Counted from the stretch's first letter, positions 1 through 7,696 are shown. The stretch is DNA of 64,000 nt from an uncultured Erysipelotrichaceae bacterium (GCA_947569705.1 CANOSP010000004.1:1-64000), one strand, 5' to 3'. A program made the numbers and translations. Notes: generated by a model from the sequence alone, not told the origin.

Positions 1-54
1 ACTACTTCCGCTTCTTCCTGATATTTACGGTTTACACAAAATTTGAGACACTCT

Positions 55-83
55 CTCTAAACTCAACACATTTTTAACACACG
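55..83. other. att-like site, left end of the integrated element
   Basis: 29 bp that recur at 11885-11931, there broken by two short insertions made of ATGTGTT-like units. The first 17 bp (CTCTAAACTCAACACAT) match exactly. The site lies just past the 3' end of the integrase gene, where many tyrosine-recombinase elements keep attP. The call is inferred from the repeat and its position; the crossover point cannot be read. Confidence 0.5.
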
Positions 84-128
84 ATGAATTGAACACGCCA
101 TTTAAAGCGGTTCTTTTTTTCTCGTCAT

Positions 129-1178
129 TTATATGAGTATATAATGTATTGTCGTATTAAAGCTGCTATGTCGCATTAACTCTTGCGTTACTTTAATATC
201 AACCTTGTTAGTAACTAACATAGTAGCAAAGGTATGCCTTAACATATGATAGTGGAAGTAAATACCTAGTTTCCTTGTTATTATTCTGACATCTGTACCA
301 AATACATTCGGATTAAGATAGTAACCATCAATATCACAGATAGCTTTTTCATATGGATTAGTTTCAAACCATTTCATCAAGACATCTTTTAATGGATCGG
401 CAAGTGGTATGTAGGCGTTGGAACTTTTAGATTTCATTTCATGGGTTACGTAAAATTCTTTTTTTGTCAGACCTTGATAATTTAGCTTCTTATTTACGTA
501 TATCATATTATTAAGAAAATCAATATCTGCCTTATCTAGCGCTAAAACCTCGCTAACTCTTAATCCTGTATACAAACCAATTTGTAGGGCAACAGCATAA
601 CATTTATGCTTGTAATCCCCTTTTGCTTCTAATTCTGAAATTATTCTTGAGAAGTCCTCTAGTGATATAACCTTTTCTTTATTATTCGCCATTTCGATAC
701 CCTTTACGGTAACAAGACTTACGGGATTGCTACTTATATAACCGACAGTAATAGCGTAGTTTAATACTCTATTGATCGCCTTTTTTATATTTTTATTCTT
801 AGCTATACCGCCGTCAGCAATAGAATTAAAGTATTTTTGTAATAATGGATAATCGAGCGCCGCAATCTGATAGTGTCCTATTGCTTTTTGCAGATACATG
901 TTAATAGTATTGCGGATCGTATTATATTGATATTTATCACAGCCTATTTGCAAAAACTCATTATATACTTCATCAAAAGTCTTTTTGCTTTCCTTTCGTA
1001 ATTTACCGCTGCTTTGGATTTCGGCTTTCATTAATATTTCGTGTTCCTCAGCCTCCTTCTTGGTTGTAAAGCCACGTTTAGAGTAGTGCTGTGTGATTCC
1101 GTTTTCTTTGTATGTGATGAAAACCTCGTACACATGCCCGCTCTTAGCTTTCTTACTGGCTCTTTTTCTAATACTCAT
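129..1178 (-). CDS. int: Tyrosine-type site-specific integrase, C-terminus probably frameshifted
   Basis: Phage-type integrase that would cut and rejoin att DNA for integration and excision. Residues 1-60 form an AP2-like arm-binding domain, about 65-155 the SAM-like core-binding domain and 165-349 the catalytic domain. The catalytic arginine is in TGLRVSEV, and HMLRHTFAT gives the H-x-x-R box. The ORF ends NTTIHYILI, three residues after a possible nucleophilic tyrosine. Another frame at the same place reads YTHINDEKKRTALNGVF, a normal integrase tail, so a small indel near position 150 has probably broken the end. Its activity is therefore doubtful. A TCCTCC ribosome site (minus AGGAGG) lies before the ATG. 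It is transcribed away from the repressor module. Confidence 0.85.
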   Translation of the reverse strand: MSIRKRASKKAKSGHVYEVFITYKENGITQHYSKRGFTTKKEAEEHEILMKAEIQSSGKLRKESKKTFDEVYNEFLQIGCDKYQYNTIRNTINMYLQKAIGHYQIAALDYPLLQKYFNSIADGGIAKNKNIKKAINRVLNYAITVGYISSNPVSLVTVKGIEMANNKEKVISLEDFSRIISELEAKGDYKHKCYAVALQIGLYTGLRVSEVLALDKADIDFLNNMIYVNKKLNYQGLTKKEFYVTHEMKSKSSNAYIPLADPLKDVLMKWFETNPYEKAICDIDGYYLNPNVFGTDVRIITRKLGIYFHYHMLRHTFATMLVTNKVDIKVTQELMRHSSFNTTIHYILI

Positions 1179-1246
1179 ATACTTTTCCTCCTTTATAGTT
1201 TGTTTGTATTACACGCTGTATATATGCTATAATAGGAGTGCAAACA

Positions 1247-1271
1247 AAAAACGTACTCGCAATATGCTTAA
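1247..1271. repeat. 25-bp inverted repeat, left copy (flanks repressor module)
   Basis: Matches the reverse complement of 2762-2786 at 24 of 25 positions; the core is TTAAGCATATTGCGAGT in one orientation. It lies between int and the repressor. A second, 8-bp inverted repeat (GTGCAAAC/GTTTGCAC, 1238-1245 and 1273-1280) encloses this copy. Confidence 0.7.
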
Positions 1272-1283
1272 AGTTTGCACCTT

Positions 1284-1312
1284 GCACCTCTATTAGCCGT
1301 AGGGGTGCTTTT
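1284..1312. terminator. Hairpin after the repressor gene
   Basis: GCACCTCT / AGGGGTGC stem with a 9-nt loop and TTTT on the plus side. It lies between the convergent-side end of the repressor gene and int. The T-run favours plus-strand termination, so its role for the minus-strand repressor transcript is uncertain. Confidence 0.4.
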
Positions 1313-1325
1313 AATTTGTTAAAAA

Positions 1326-2150
1326 TTATCTAATGTTATGGTTTCGTTCATATTTTTTGATTTCAGCCTCTAAATCATTTATTTTTTCTTCGAGAAGCCT
1401 AATATTAATGCTTGAATTTTCTTTAACAGTAAGAGCAAATTTTTTATATGCTTTAGCCATTGCTTCATTGCCGAACTCTTTTCCTGCATCAAAAATTTTG
1501 CTTGGTATTTTTTTTGAAAAATAGTCATGCTCATCTAACTGTTTTTTTAATATGTCTAATTCCTTTTTGTTATAGTTATACTTTTCCTCGCTATTATCTT
1601 TGATTTTTTTTAATTTTGACATTACACTATCCAGCATTATTTTTTCATAACTATCACTTGAAATAAATGAATACTTACAATCATCAAGTTTTGCTTCCCA
1701 TGGTGGAAGAAATTCATCGGCAGAAACAACATAGTGAGATTTTTCATTAGGGAAGTAATAAAGATATTCTTTACATGATGTTAGAAACTCTCCAGCATAG
1801 TCCGATTCCAAAATGTCATTTAATGCAAGGATTCTGTCATTACCTAAATGAAACTCAGTTAATCTATTTACAACAGATGGAGAAAGCCTTGTCTTAAGGC
1901 TTATATCTCTCAATTCTACGTCTAAAGATGATATATCACTTAAACCAAGTAAATAATCAAGTGAAGTATTCAATCCCTTTGCAATAGGTATGATAGTTTC
2001 AATACGGGGATTTTTTCTTTCACCCGTAATGATTGCATTTAAAGTAGATGTCTTCATTCCTATTTCATTACATAAATCAGTCTGTGTTTTGCCTTGTTTT
2101 AATAATGTATCTGCTATTCTTTCCCCTAATGTTAATTTACAATCACTCAT
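1326..2150 (-). CDS. Phage-type repressor with N-terminal HTH (CI-like)
   Basis: Probable master repressor of the element. Residues 5-65 are an XRE-family helix-turn-helix (QTDLCNEIGMKTSTLNAIITG). The remaining 200 residues contain long charged, probably coiled-coil stretches, and no LexA/CI peptidase Ser-Lys pair is evident. So it may be switched by a partner protein and not by RecA-driven self-cleavage. The ATG at 2150 is preferred over the upstream GTG at 2159 because AAAGGAG sits 8 nt before it. It is divergent from the Cro/excisionase-like pair, and TGTGGAAA half-sites lie between them. Confidence 0.75.
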   Translation of the reverse strand: MSDCKLTLGERIADTLLKQGKTQTDLCNEIGMKTSTLNAIITGERKNPRIETIIPIAKGLNTSLDYLLGLSDISSLDVELRDISLKTRLSPSVVNRLTEFHLGNDRILALNDILESDYAGEFLTSCKEYLYYFPNEKSHYVVSADEFLPPWEAKLDDCKYSFISSDSYEKIMLDSVMSKLKKIKDNSEEKYNYNKKELDILKKQLDEHDYFSKKIPSKIFDAGKEFGNEAMAKAYKKFALTVKENSSINIRLLEEKINDLEAEIKKYERNHNIR

Positions 2151-2166
2151 ACATAGCACTCCTTTA

Positions 2167-2284
2167 TTGTGGAAATCTCAAATAATAAATCCGCATTAAA
2201 TACACAAAACATGAATTTTCTAAGATTATCAAAATTTCATGCTATCATATTTAATGTGGAAAACACAACCAACATATCCACAAT
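2167..2284. promoter_or_regulatory. Divergent operator region of the repressor switch
   Basis: Three copies of a TGTGGAAA-like half-site are visible: 2167-2176 (TTGTGGAAAT), 2254-2262 (ATGTGGAAA) and, inverted, 2277-2284 (TCCACAAT). They lie between the divergently transcribed repressor and Cro-like genes, as expected for shared lysogeny operators. Which protein binds which site is inferred. Confidence 0.5.
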
Positions 2285-2343
2285 GAAATTATAGCTTATT
2301 TTTCCAACAGAAGCAACAACAAAATTAAAGGAGTGATGAAAAA

Positions 2344-2529
2344 ATGAAAAATAAGGATTTAAGAGATTACGCAAAGAGCAAGGCAGTAAAGTTATGGGAA
2401 ATCGCAGATAAGCTGGGCATATGCGAAATGACCATGACTAGAAAATTACGGTATGAGCTACCGACAGATGAAAAAGAACGTATTAAAGGTATCATCGACG
2501 AAATCGTGAAAGAAAGAGAGGGTGAGTAA
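2344..2529 (+). CDS. Small Cro-like HTH protein
   Basis: 61 residues. Residues 14-38 (LWEIADKLGICEMTMTRKL) read as a helix-turn-helix, followed by a charged helix. Position, size and divergence from the repressor fit a Cro-type anti-repressor or an early activator. AAAGGAG lies a few bases before the ATG. It is followed after 2 bases by the excisionase-like gene, so the two are probably one transcript under the TGTGGAAA operators. No family name can be given with certainty. Confidence 0.6.
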   Translation: MKNKDLRDYAKSKAVKLWEIADKLGICEMTMTRKLRYELPTDEKERIKGIIDEIVKEREGE

Positions 2530-2531
2530 TA

Positions 2532-2765
2532 ATGAGTGATTTAAAGATGCTCACGCTTGAGGAAGTGGCAGAAATTACAGGTGTGCATCGAAATACAGTT
2601 ACAATGTGGCGTGAAATAGGCATTATCCAAGCCACTAAAACAGGTAGAGGCTATATGTTCTCACAAGAGGAAATCAGGCGATTTCAGCGTGATTACAAAG
2701 GCTATGACATCAGCTGTAAAGTAAAGGCTATTGAAAGCTATAACATTGTTAATGCGAACTGTTAA
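2532..2765 (+). CDS. Excisionase-family / MerR-like DNA-binding protein
   Basis: 77 residues. LTLEEVAEITGVHRNTVTMWREIG followed by GRGYMFSQEEIRRF is the winged helix-turn-helix typical of excisionase (Xis) and plasmid/phage helix_turn_helix_17 proteins. The role would be bending att DNA to direct excision, or regulation of early genes. The start follows GGTGAG with a TAATAATG junction to the upstream Cro-like gene. Xis is favoured because int lies in the same element. Confidence 0.65.
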   Translation: MSDLKMLTLEEVAEITGVHRNTVTMWREIGIIQATKTGRGYMFSQEEIRRFQRDYKGYDISCKVKAIESYNIVNANC

Positions 2766-2786
2766 GCATATTGCGAGTGCGTTTTT
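2762..2786. repeat. 25-bp inverted repeat, right copy (flanks repressor module)
   Basis: Partner of 1247-1271, in opposite orientation with 24/25 identity. It starts inside a further stem, GTTAAGC (2761-2767) / GCTTAAC (2793-2799). A second stem follows, TACGACCG / CGGTCGTA (2811-2848). The whole 2761-2850 gap is therefore structured. Confidence 0.7.
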
Positions 2787-2872
2787 ATTATGGCTTAACA
2801 GTATTACGATACGACCGTATTACTTGATAAAAAGCTATGCGGTCGTACTTGATTATGAAAAGGAGGCAAATA

Positions 2873-3775
2873 ATGGCTGATAGTAAAAAATACTATTATA
2901 TGCGATTGAAAGAGGATTACTTTGATTCAAACGAGATTGCAGCTCTCGAATCAATGGAAAATGGTTTTTTATACAGTAATATTCTTTTAAAGCTTTATCT
3001 ACGTAGTTTAAAAGATGATGGACGCTTAATGTTTAATAACTGTATACCATATGATGCTAAAATCATCGCATCAATAACAAGACATGAAATAAGCACAGTT
3101 GAACAGGCTTTAAATGTCTTGCAAAAGCTTGGATTAATTGAAATTCTTGATAGTGGCGCAATTTATATGCTGAACATACAGCAATACATAGGTCAATCAA
3201 GCAGTGAAGCAGATAGAGTTAAAGCATATAGAAAAAGACTTGATAAGGAAAAAAACAGCAAGTCATCTAATGACAAAAATTTGCATAAAAAGAACGAAAA
3301 ATATAGTGTACAAATGTACACAAAACCTTGTACAAATGTACACCAAGATAACGTACAAATGTACGGGTGTACAAATGTACACCAGAGAATAGAGAATAGA
3401 GATAAAGAATATATAAAAACATATGCGCATCAAGATGCGCGAGTGTCTAAGAATGATTCTAAAAATAATGAACTAAAAGATAGCAATTTAAAAAATGAAT
3501 TTGAAAAGTTATGGGAATCATATCCAAACAAGAAAAGTAAAAGCAAAGCTATGAAGTCATATATCAAAGCTAGAAAAAGAATCAAGAATCCAGTAACTTA
3601 TGAACAAGTAGAAAAAGGCATAGAAGCATATACACAGTATATCCAAGAAAAAGGACTTGATATGCAATACGTTAAGCATGGTTCTACTTGGTTTAATAAC
3701 GAGTGTTGGAACGATGATTATACCATAGACCCAAACAAGCAAAATAGCCTAAACAAAAATAACGGTTGGTTTTAA
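2873..3775 (+). CDS. Phage replisome organizer (initiator) protein
   Basis: 300 residues from the ATG at 2873, chosen because AAAAGGAGG precedes it by 7 nt; a longer reading from 2837 has no ribosome site. The N-terminal 115 residues (KKYYYMRLKEDYFDSNEIAAL, then a winged-helix region) match the phage replisome-organizer N-terminal family. The middle is low complexity. The C-terminal part (FEKLWESYPNKKSKSKAMKSY) is the DnaD-like/DUF tail common in such initiators. It should bind the origin and load the helicase encoded downstream. Four iterons lie within its own coding sequence, as in the lambda O gene. Confidence 0.8.
   Translation: MADSKKYYYMRLKEDYFDSNEIAALESMENGFLYSNILLKLYLRSLKDDGRLMFNNCIPYDAKIIASITRHEISTVEQALNVLQKLGLIEILDSGAIYMLNIQQYIGQSSSEADRVKAYRKRLDKEKNSKSSNDKNLHKKNEKYSVQMYTKPCTNVHQDNVQMYGCTNVHQRIENRDKEYIKTYAHQDARVSKNDSKNNELKDSNLKNEFEKLWESYPNKKSKSKAMKSYIKARKRIKNPVTYEQVEKGIEAYTQYIQEKGLDMQYVKHGSTWFNNECWNDDYTIDPNKQNSLNKNNGWF
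3306..3382. repeat. Four iterons inside the initiator gene, candidate replication origin
   Basis: GTACAAATGTAC occurs exactly at 3308-3319, 3330-3341, 3353-3364 and 3369-3380. Each has inverted arms GTACA/TGTAC, and three have TGTACA-type extensions. The array sits in the middle of the replisome-organizer gene and encodes repeated VQMYTK / CTNVHQ. Iterons within an initiator gene are the known layout of lambdoid and many Firmicute phage origins. Confidence 0.65.
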
Positions 3776-3790
3776 ACGGAGGTATGCACA

Positions 3791-4027
3791 ATGACAGAGA
3801 ACGAAACGCAAGTATTACTAACAACTATCGAAGGATCATATAAAAACTTTCTCATGGGTAGAAACAAGCAGATAGTATTTAAAGCGTGGTATGAAGTTAT
3901 GCGTAGTCAAGATTACAGCAAAGTACACAGCAAATTAACAGACTGGATCATGAGCAACAATACACCTCCTGCAATTAGTGATCTTGTATGCGTAGATTGG
4001 AGAAAAAGATATGAACAAGCAGGCTGA
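3791..4027 (+). CDS. Helicase loader/inhibitor-like small protein (G39P type)
   Basis: 78 residues. AWYEVMRSQDYSKVHSKLTDWI...PPAISDL resembles the N-terminal helical domain of phage helicase loader/inhibitors (G39P and DnaI-like). In those proteins a Trp, a short helix pair and a PP(T/A)I motif recur. Its place between the initiator and the DnaB-type helicase supports a role in helicase loading. AACGGAGG precedes the ATG. It overlaps the helicase start by 17 bases, suggesting coupled translation. The assignment rests on a short motif and on context. Confidence 0.6.
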   Translation: MTENETQVLLTTIEGSYKNFLMGRNKQIVFKAWYEVMRSQDYSKVHSKLTDWIMSNNTPPAISDLVCVDWRKRYEQAG

Positions 4028-5186
4028 TATACAAGCAGAATGTATCGGTACATTGTCTTTGTATCCTGAATTATTCCAACATAGCGTATTAAAATCTGAA
4101 TACTTCACAAAAGGTTATGCAGAAATATACGCAGCTATGAATCAATGCTACAGAAAATCCAAAACGCTTTTAACGGCTGATTTAACGAGGTGTAAAGACT
4201 TCAACCTCGATTTGTATATGAACTGCACTGAAACAGGCTTCAGCAAAGACACAAACCGCTTCAAACGAATACAGCAAGTAGTGATTGACAGATACAAGGA
4301 GCGACGTATTAAGCAGCTATCCGATGATCTACGAGCAAATGCAATTACATTAAACGAATACGATAGTGAATATCGTAAAATCATAGACTTGCACACTGAG
4401 GAAACAAGCAGAATCACAGCGGATGATCTGATAGAAGCTTGCAAAGACGATAAGAAAAACATATTTTTTCATAGATTCAGACATCTAGGGGGATTGATGA
4501 AGCTGAAAGAGAATGATTTTGTAGTCGTTGCAGGAGTTACTGGTGGCGGTAAATCAGGACTTGCTTTAAACCTGTTAGAGGATTTATCAACTGATTATAA
4601 ATGTTTGTACTTTAATCTTGAAATGGTACAACAAGAATTACTGCAAAGGCTTATAGCGCTCAAAAGCAGCTTACTGCAAGATGAAATTGCAAAGATGGAT
4701 AAATTATCACTCGTTATCCAAAACAAAGCCACAGAGGCTATTAATGAGTTCTCACAACGTGAAATACACATCATCAGTAAAAGCCAAACACTGGATACAA
4801 TCAGAGCAAATATAGCGATGAACGACACAAAAAAGCATATGATTGTGATTATCGACCATATCGGATTGATTGGTACAAAAGCAAGAAATTCCTACGAGCG
4901 TATGACGGAAATAGCGAAAGAACTGCGTAAGTATAGCTTAGATTTCAACTGTACGATCATAGGGATATGTCAGCTTAACAGAGATGCAACTAAATCAAAT
5001 GACGGTCCCAAGCTATCAATGCTGCGTGATAGCGGAGAGATTGAACAATCAGCCAGTAAGGTAGTATTTGTTTGGAATGATGATAACGGCTATAGCTTGG
5101 TACTACTTAAAAACCGCAGCGGCAGAACAGGTGTAATCAATGTACATTACAACAAAGGCACACAAAGAATGGAGGAATACTCATGA
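4011..5186 (+). CDS. dnaB: Replicative DNA helicase (DnaB family)
   Basis: 391 residues, shorter than the 440-460 of chromosomal DnaB and typical of phage versions. The N-terminal helical domain is about residues 1-110. The RecA-like motor has Walker A GVTGGGKSG near 173-181, Walker B MIVIIDHIG near 276, and a C-terminal arginine-finger-type stretch (LLKNRSGRTG). It unwinds DNA at the fork set up by the upstream initiator. It overlaps the gene before it, and its stop overlaps the next start (ATGA), so the replication block is one operon. Confidence 0.9.
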   Translation: MNKQADIQAECIGTLSLYPELFQHSVLKSEYFTKGYAEIYAAMNQCYRKSKTLLTADLTRCKDFNLDLYMNCTETGFSKDTNRFKRIQQVVIDRYKERRIKQLSDDLRANAITLNEYDSEYRKIIDLHTEETSRITADDLIEACKDDKKNIFFHRFRHLGGLMKLKENDFVVVAGVTGGGKSGLALNLLEDLSTDYKCLYFNLEMVQQELLQRLIALKSSLLQDEIAKMDKLSLVIQNKATEAINEFSQREIHIISKSQTLDTIRANIAMNDTKKHMIVIIDHIGLIGTKARNSYERMTEIAKELRKYSLDFNCTIIGICQLNRDATKSNDGPKLSMLRDSGEIEQSASKVVFVWNDDNGYSLVLLKNRSGRTGVINVHYNKGTQRMEEYS

Positions 5187-5311
5187 CAAAATGGCGAATA
5201 TATGAAATGCTTAAAAGAACGTGCAGCATAAATTATGCAGTCCTGTATCAAGCAAGAAAAAGGGACTTAATAGAAGCTATCATTGAGTACATACGAAGCA
5301 ATGGCAAATAA
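5183..5311 (+). CDS. Small phage protein, 42 residues, function unknown
   Basis: Reads MTKWRIYEMLKRTCSINYAV and continues to SNGK. The start overlaps the helicase stop (ATGA) and has GGAGG 7 nt upstream, which is strong translational evidence despite the size. It is basic and helical with no motif I recognise. The next gene starts within its last codons, so it is embedded in the replication operon. Confidence 0.6.
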   Translation: MTKWRIYEMLKRTCSINYAVLYQARKRDLIEAIIEYIRSNGK

Positions 5312-5561
5312 TCAGAATCTAAAACCATTCACAAAAGAGAATGCTGCTGAAATGGGTAGAAAAGGCGGCATAGCTTCAGGAAAAACAAGGTTAAAACAAA
5401 TGTGGCTGAAAGCATATCTTTATGTGATGTATAAAAGACTTGAAAGCGGCGAAATAAAGCTAGAAAAGAACATAAGTGTAAGGGATGCTAAAAGATATAT
5501 GAAATCGGGAAATAATGAGTACTCCGATCGTTGTACTAAGAAAAGTACTACGATAAAATAA
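5301..5561 (+). CDS. Small phage protein with KGG-type motif
   Basis: 86 residues from the ATG at 5301; an upstream TTG at 5283 is less likely. The N-terminal AAEMGRKGGIASGKTR is the glycine/lysine motif found in many small phage and plasmid proteins whose role is not settled. The rest is helical and basic. The final codons lie on an 11-bp imperfect inverted repeat (ATCGTTGTACT 5527-5537 / AGTACTACGAT 5544-5554), so the true C-terminus may have been altered. Confidence 0.5.
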   Translation: MANNQNLKPFTKENAAEMGRKGGIASGKTRLKQMWLKAYLYVMYKRLESGEIKLEKNISVRDAKRYMKSGNNEYSDRCTKKSTTIK

Positions 5562-5654
5562 AATGGTATAACGCATATTCTGCAATGATAGTAGGGTATA
5601 AGTGAATTGTGATAAGATAAATAAACCGCAATATACAAAACAACGAATAAAAAG

Positions 5655-5681
5655 GACTGCCTAAGTATCGCTTAGCCAGTC
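5655..5681. promoter_or_regulatory. Hairpin in the gap before 5737
   Basis: GACTG-C-CTAAG, 5-nt loop, CTTAG-C-CAGTC: a 10-bp stem with a single C/C mismatch. It lies in the 175-bp gap between 5561 and 5737, ahead of the ribosome site ACGGAGG. No T-run follows, so it is more likely an operator or RNA structure than a terminator. Confidence 0.35.
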
Positions 5682-5736
5682 AACCGGAACACCTTTTCCG
5701 TTGGGATAATTATATCACATACGGAGGAATCAGGAA

Positions 5737-6459
5737 ATGAACAAATCAAAAGTTTCTATTATTCAGGCAGTGGCAATGAGCAAGGCGAAGCTAACACTGG
5801 ATAAAGATTATTTATCAGCAGCATTAAAAGCATTAAAATGGGAAAGTACCCAAACAGATACCTATAGAGCTTTATATCTAGCGTTTGCAGATGATGTTAA
5901 AAGGTTTATAGACAATATACCTAGCGCAGTAGTAGACAAGTACACTTTATTCAACGTATTTCATCAACACTTTGCCTATCGTCTGCCATTAGCTGATTCA
6001 ATCAATAACGGTAAGAAAGATGCTCATAGTGCATATATACAGCATATACGTTATACGTTGAAAAGCAACGAGAAAGAACAGATTACACAAGCAAAGGAAA
6101 TCATAAGAGAATGCGAAAACGCAATCAGAGAAATACGATGGAAAATGAGCGGCGTGAAAGGTGTCGATACGACAGCGCTTAAGTTAGAAAATCGTAAGTA
6201 TAGCGATGAAAGGCTGCTGAAATTCATTGAGCAGATACAAGATCAAGAAGATAACATAGCTGTTTACAAGCTGTACATTGTTTTACTGGAGAAACGAGCA
6301 AAAGAAAAGCAAGCCTTTATTAATTCGTTAAAGTCTAATGAACGAAGCTTATTGATTGAATACATAGATAACAAAACCTATCAGCATGAGGAAATCGATA
6401 AAATTATTAAAAGCAATTTGCAGAGGTTGGAAGCTGCTTCAAAAAGTATCGAAGCGTGA
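5737..6459 (+). CDS. Phage protein of unknown function, helical/coiled coil
   Basis: 240 residues with no family I can name. Residues 1-75 look globular. Residues 95-215 are rich in Glu, Lys, Gln and Leu, with heptad-like spacing (IREIRWKM, FIEQIQDQEDNIAVYKLYIVLLEKRAK), indicating a long coiled coil. The ATG follows ACGGAGGAATCAGGAA. Position, late in the early region and after the replication genes, suggests an accessory replication or DNA-processing role, but that is only context. The last codons (SIEA) lie in a 30-bp repeat that recurs exactly 120 bp downstream. Confidence 0.5.
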   Translation: MNKSKVSIIQAVAMSKAKLTLDKDYLSAALKALKWESTQTDTYRALYLAFADDVKRFIDNIPSAVVDKYTLFNVFHQHFAYRLPLADSINNGKKDAHSAYIQHIRYTLKSNEKEQITQAKEIIRECENAIREIRWKMSGVKGVDTTALKLENRKYSDERLLKFIEQIQDQEDNIAVYKLYIVLLEKRAKEKQAFINSLKSNERSLLIEYIDNKTYQHEEIDKIIKSNLQRLEAASKSIEA

Positions 6460-6595
6460 GCGAAGCCCGAGAAAATGATATAAATGCTTCAGTTTAAGGC
6501 AGGAGATATTACCAACCTCATAGCCGTTAGCATAAAAATAATACCGTCGCAAATCACGACGGAATGTATCGAAGCGTGAGCGAGGCAAGAGAAAA
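6446..6595 (+). repeat. Two direct copies of a ~30-bp repeat, 120 bp apart
   Basis: 6446-6475 and 6566-6595 share GTATCGAAGCGTGAGCGA and most of the next 12 bases. The first copy covers the stop region of the 5737 gene. The second ends a 31-codon reading frame (6485-6580) that finishes in the same residues (IEA stop). This looks like a tandem duplication of a gene end. Confidence 0.55.
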
Positions 6596-6630
6596 TAAAA
6601 AATTACTGCTAAGCCTTCCAACGTAAAAGT

Positions 6631-6786
6631 GGAAACAGAAGTGTAAAAAAGGCAACAAAGTGCGGAAACAAAGCAAAAATCACTGGAAACAGTGGAAACA
6701 GAGACGGAAACAATTATTTTAAGAATTGTTGCCACAAAATAGCCTTTAAATAAAGGCGCAAATGAATGGCGGAAACAATGGAAACA
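6631..6786 (+). repeat. GGAAACA repeat array
   Basis: Seven exact GGAAACA copies start at 6631, 6664, 6685, 6694, 6706, 6771 and 6780. A perfect GCCTTTA/TAAAGGC hairpin lies at 6742-6757. A GC-rich hairpin follows at 6851-6874 (ACGCG-GTATA / TATAC-GCGT). Together with the repeat above, this fills the 6460-6928 gap, where no convincing gene is seen. Confidence 0.5.
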
Positions 6787-6928
6787 ATTTTTTGAACCAC
6801 TTAATGAATATTTTAATTAGGTAGTATAGAGCATGCCTGTACACGCCTAAACGCGTGTATATGCGTATACGCGTAGGAGAGTGTTGCCATTGTTGCCAAG
6901 ACAGGAGATACGAAAGGAGCGAATAAAA

Positions 6929-7222
6929 ATGGGATTAACAAGATATGAACAAGAAGTATTAATAAATTTTAACGCAGAAGAACAAACGGCAAGCATATAT
7001 ACAGCCAATCCGATATGGCTTCGTAAAATGGATAAGCTTGCTACAGCACACCCTGAAAACTTTAAACAGATAGCCGAAGAAAAGCTAGAGGGAAAGATTA
7101 TCAGCAAAACGTATGAATTTCCTAAGGACTTAATAACAATAAGATCAGCAAAGGTTAAACGCAACCTTACAGATGAACAAAGAAAAGCAATAGCGGATAG
7201 AATGAAGCACATAACCTCATGA
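6929..7222 (+). CDS. Conserved-looking phage/plasmid protein, ~97 residues
   Basis: Start chosen at the ATG at 6929, which has AAAGGAG 8 nt upstream; the longer reading from 6881 lacks one. The sequence runs MGLTRYEQEVLINFNAEEQT, then YTANPIWLRKMDKL, and ends in a basic helix NLTDEQRKAIADRMKH. This looks like a small alpha/beta protein of the kind found beside phage single-strand-binding and Holliday-junction genes. I cannot assign a function. It stands just before the packaging-gene remnant. Confidence 0.55.
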   Translation: MGLTRYEQEVLINFNAEEQTASIYTANPIWLRKMDKLATAHPENFKQIAEEKLEGKIISKTYEFPKDLITIRSAKVKRNLTDEQRKAIADRMKHITS

Positions 7223-7380
7223 AACAATGTTAAAATCGATTTTACGCTTAGTATCCTAATGTACAATTGGAAAAACGCAAGTGAAACATCTTTCCGAGTA
7301 TAAATATACCCCTTAACAGTTTTATTCGTCAGAACGGCTGTAATTCATTGATATAAACGAAAAAGACAAACGAAAAAAGT

Positions 7381-7658
7381 ATGCACACAAAATGCACACA
7401 AAAAAAGCAAGATAAACCATCGGCTATAACAGAGCTATCTATTGAAGAAATAGAGACGTTGAAAAATGAGGAATTAACCGATAAACAACGTCTTTTTTTT
7501 GTTTGTATTACTCAAAGACATTCAATGCGACAAGAGCATATCAAAAAGCATATAAAAAGCAGCTATACAACAGCTTTAACAAATGGCTCTGCACACTCGG
7601 AAATGCTAGAGTAAAAAATGAAATCATTGATAGAAAAGCAATACGTGCATGTGGATAA
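7381..7658 (+). pseudogene. Terminase small subunit remnant (TerS), multiple frameshifts
   Basis: The intact frame begins MHTKCTQKKQDKPSAITELS and reaches LTDKQRLFF. The conserved TerS core CLYYSKTFNATRAYQKAYK then continues in another frame, SSYTTALTNGSA returns to the first, and LGNARVKNEIID lies again in the other. At least three indels are needed; one falls in the eight-T run at 7493-7500. TerS recognises phage DNA for packaging. No large terminase, portal or head gene follows, so this marks where the prophage lost its late genes. Confidence 0.7.
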
Positions 7659-7664
7659 AGAAAG

Positions 7665-7696
7665 AGAACCTAACTCAATTTAGTTTAGGTTCTTTT
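7665..7696 (+). terminator. Terminator hairpin after the TerS remnant
   Basis: GAACCTAA (7666-7673), 11-nt loop, TTAGGTTC (7685-7692) followed by TTTT. A typical intrinsic terminator facing right. Confidence 0.7.

Noticed and set aside
1-58. TTTACACAAAATTTGAGACAC resembles the ends of IS256-type insertion sequences
   Set aside because: Only one end and no transposase are in the window; too short to call.
3306-3382. CRISPR array
   Set aside because: Repeats are 12-16 bp with 4-11 bp spacers inside a gene; iterons fit, CRISPR does not.
6439-6735. 98-residue minus-strand frame
   Set aside because: It is the antisense of the GGAAACA array and the end of the 5737 gene; no ribosome site.
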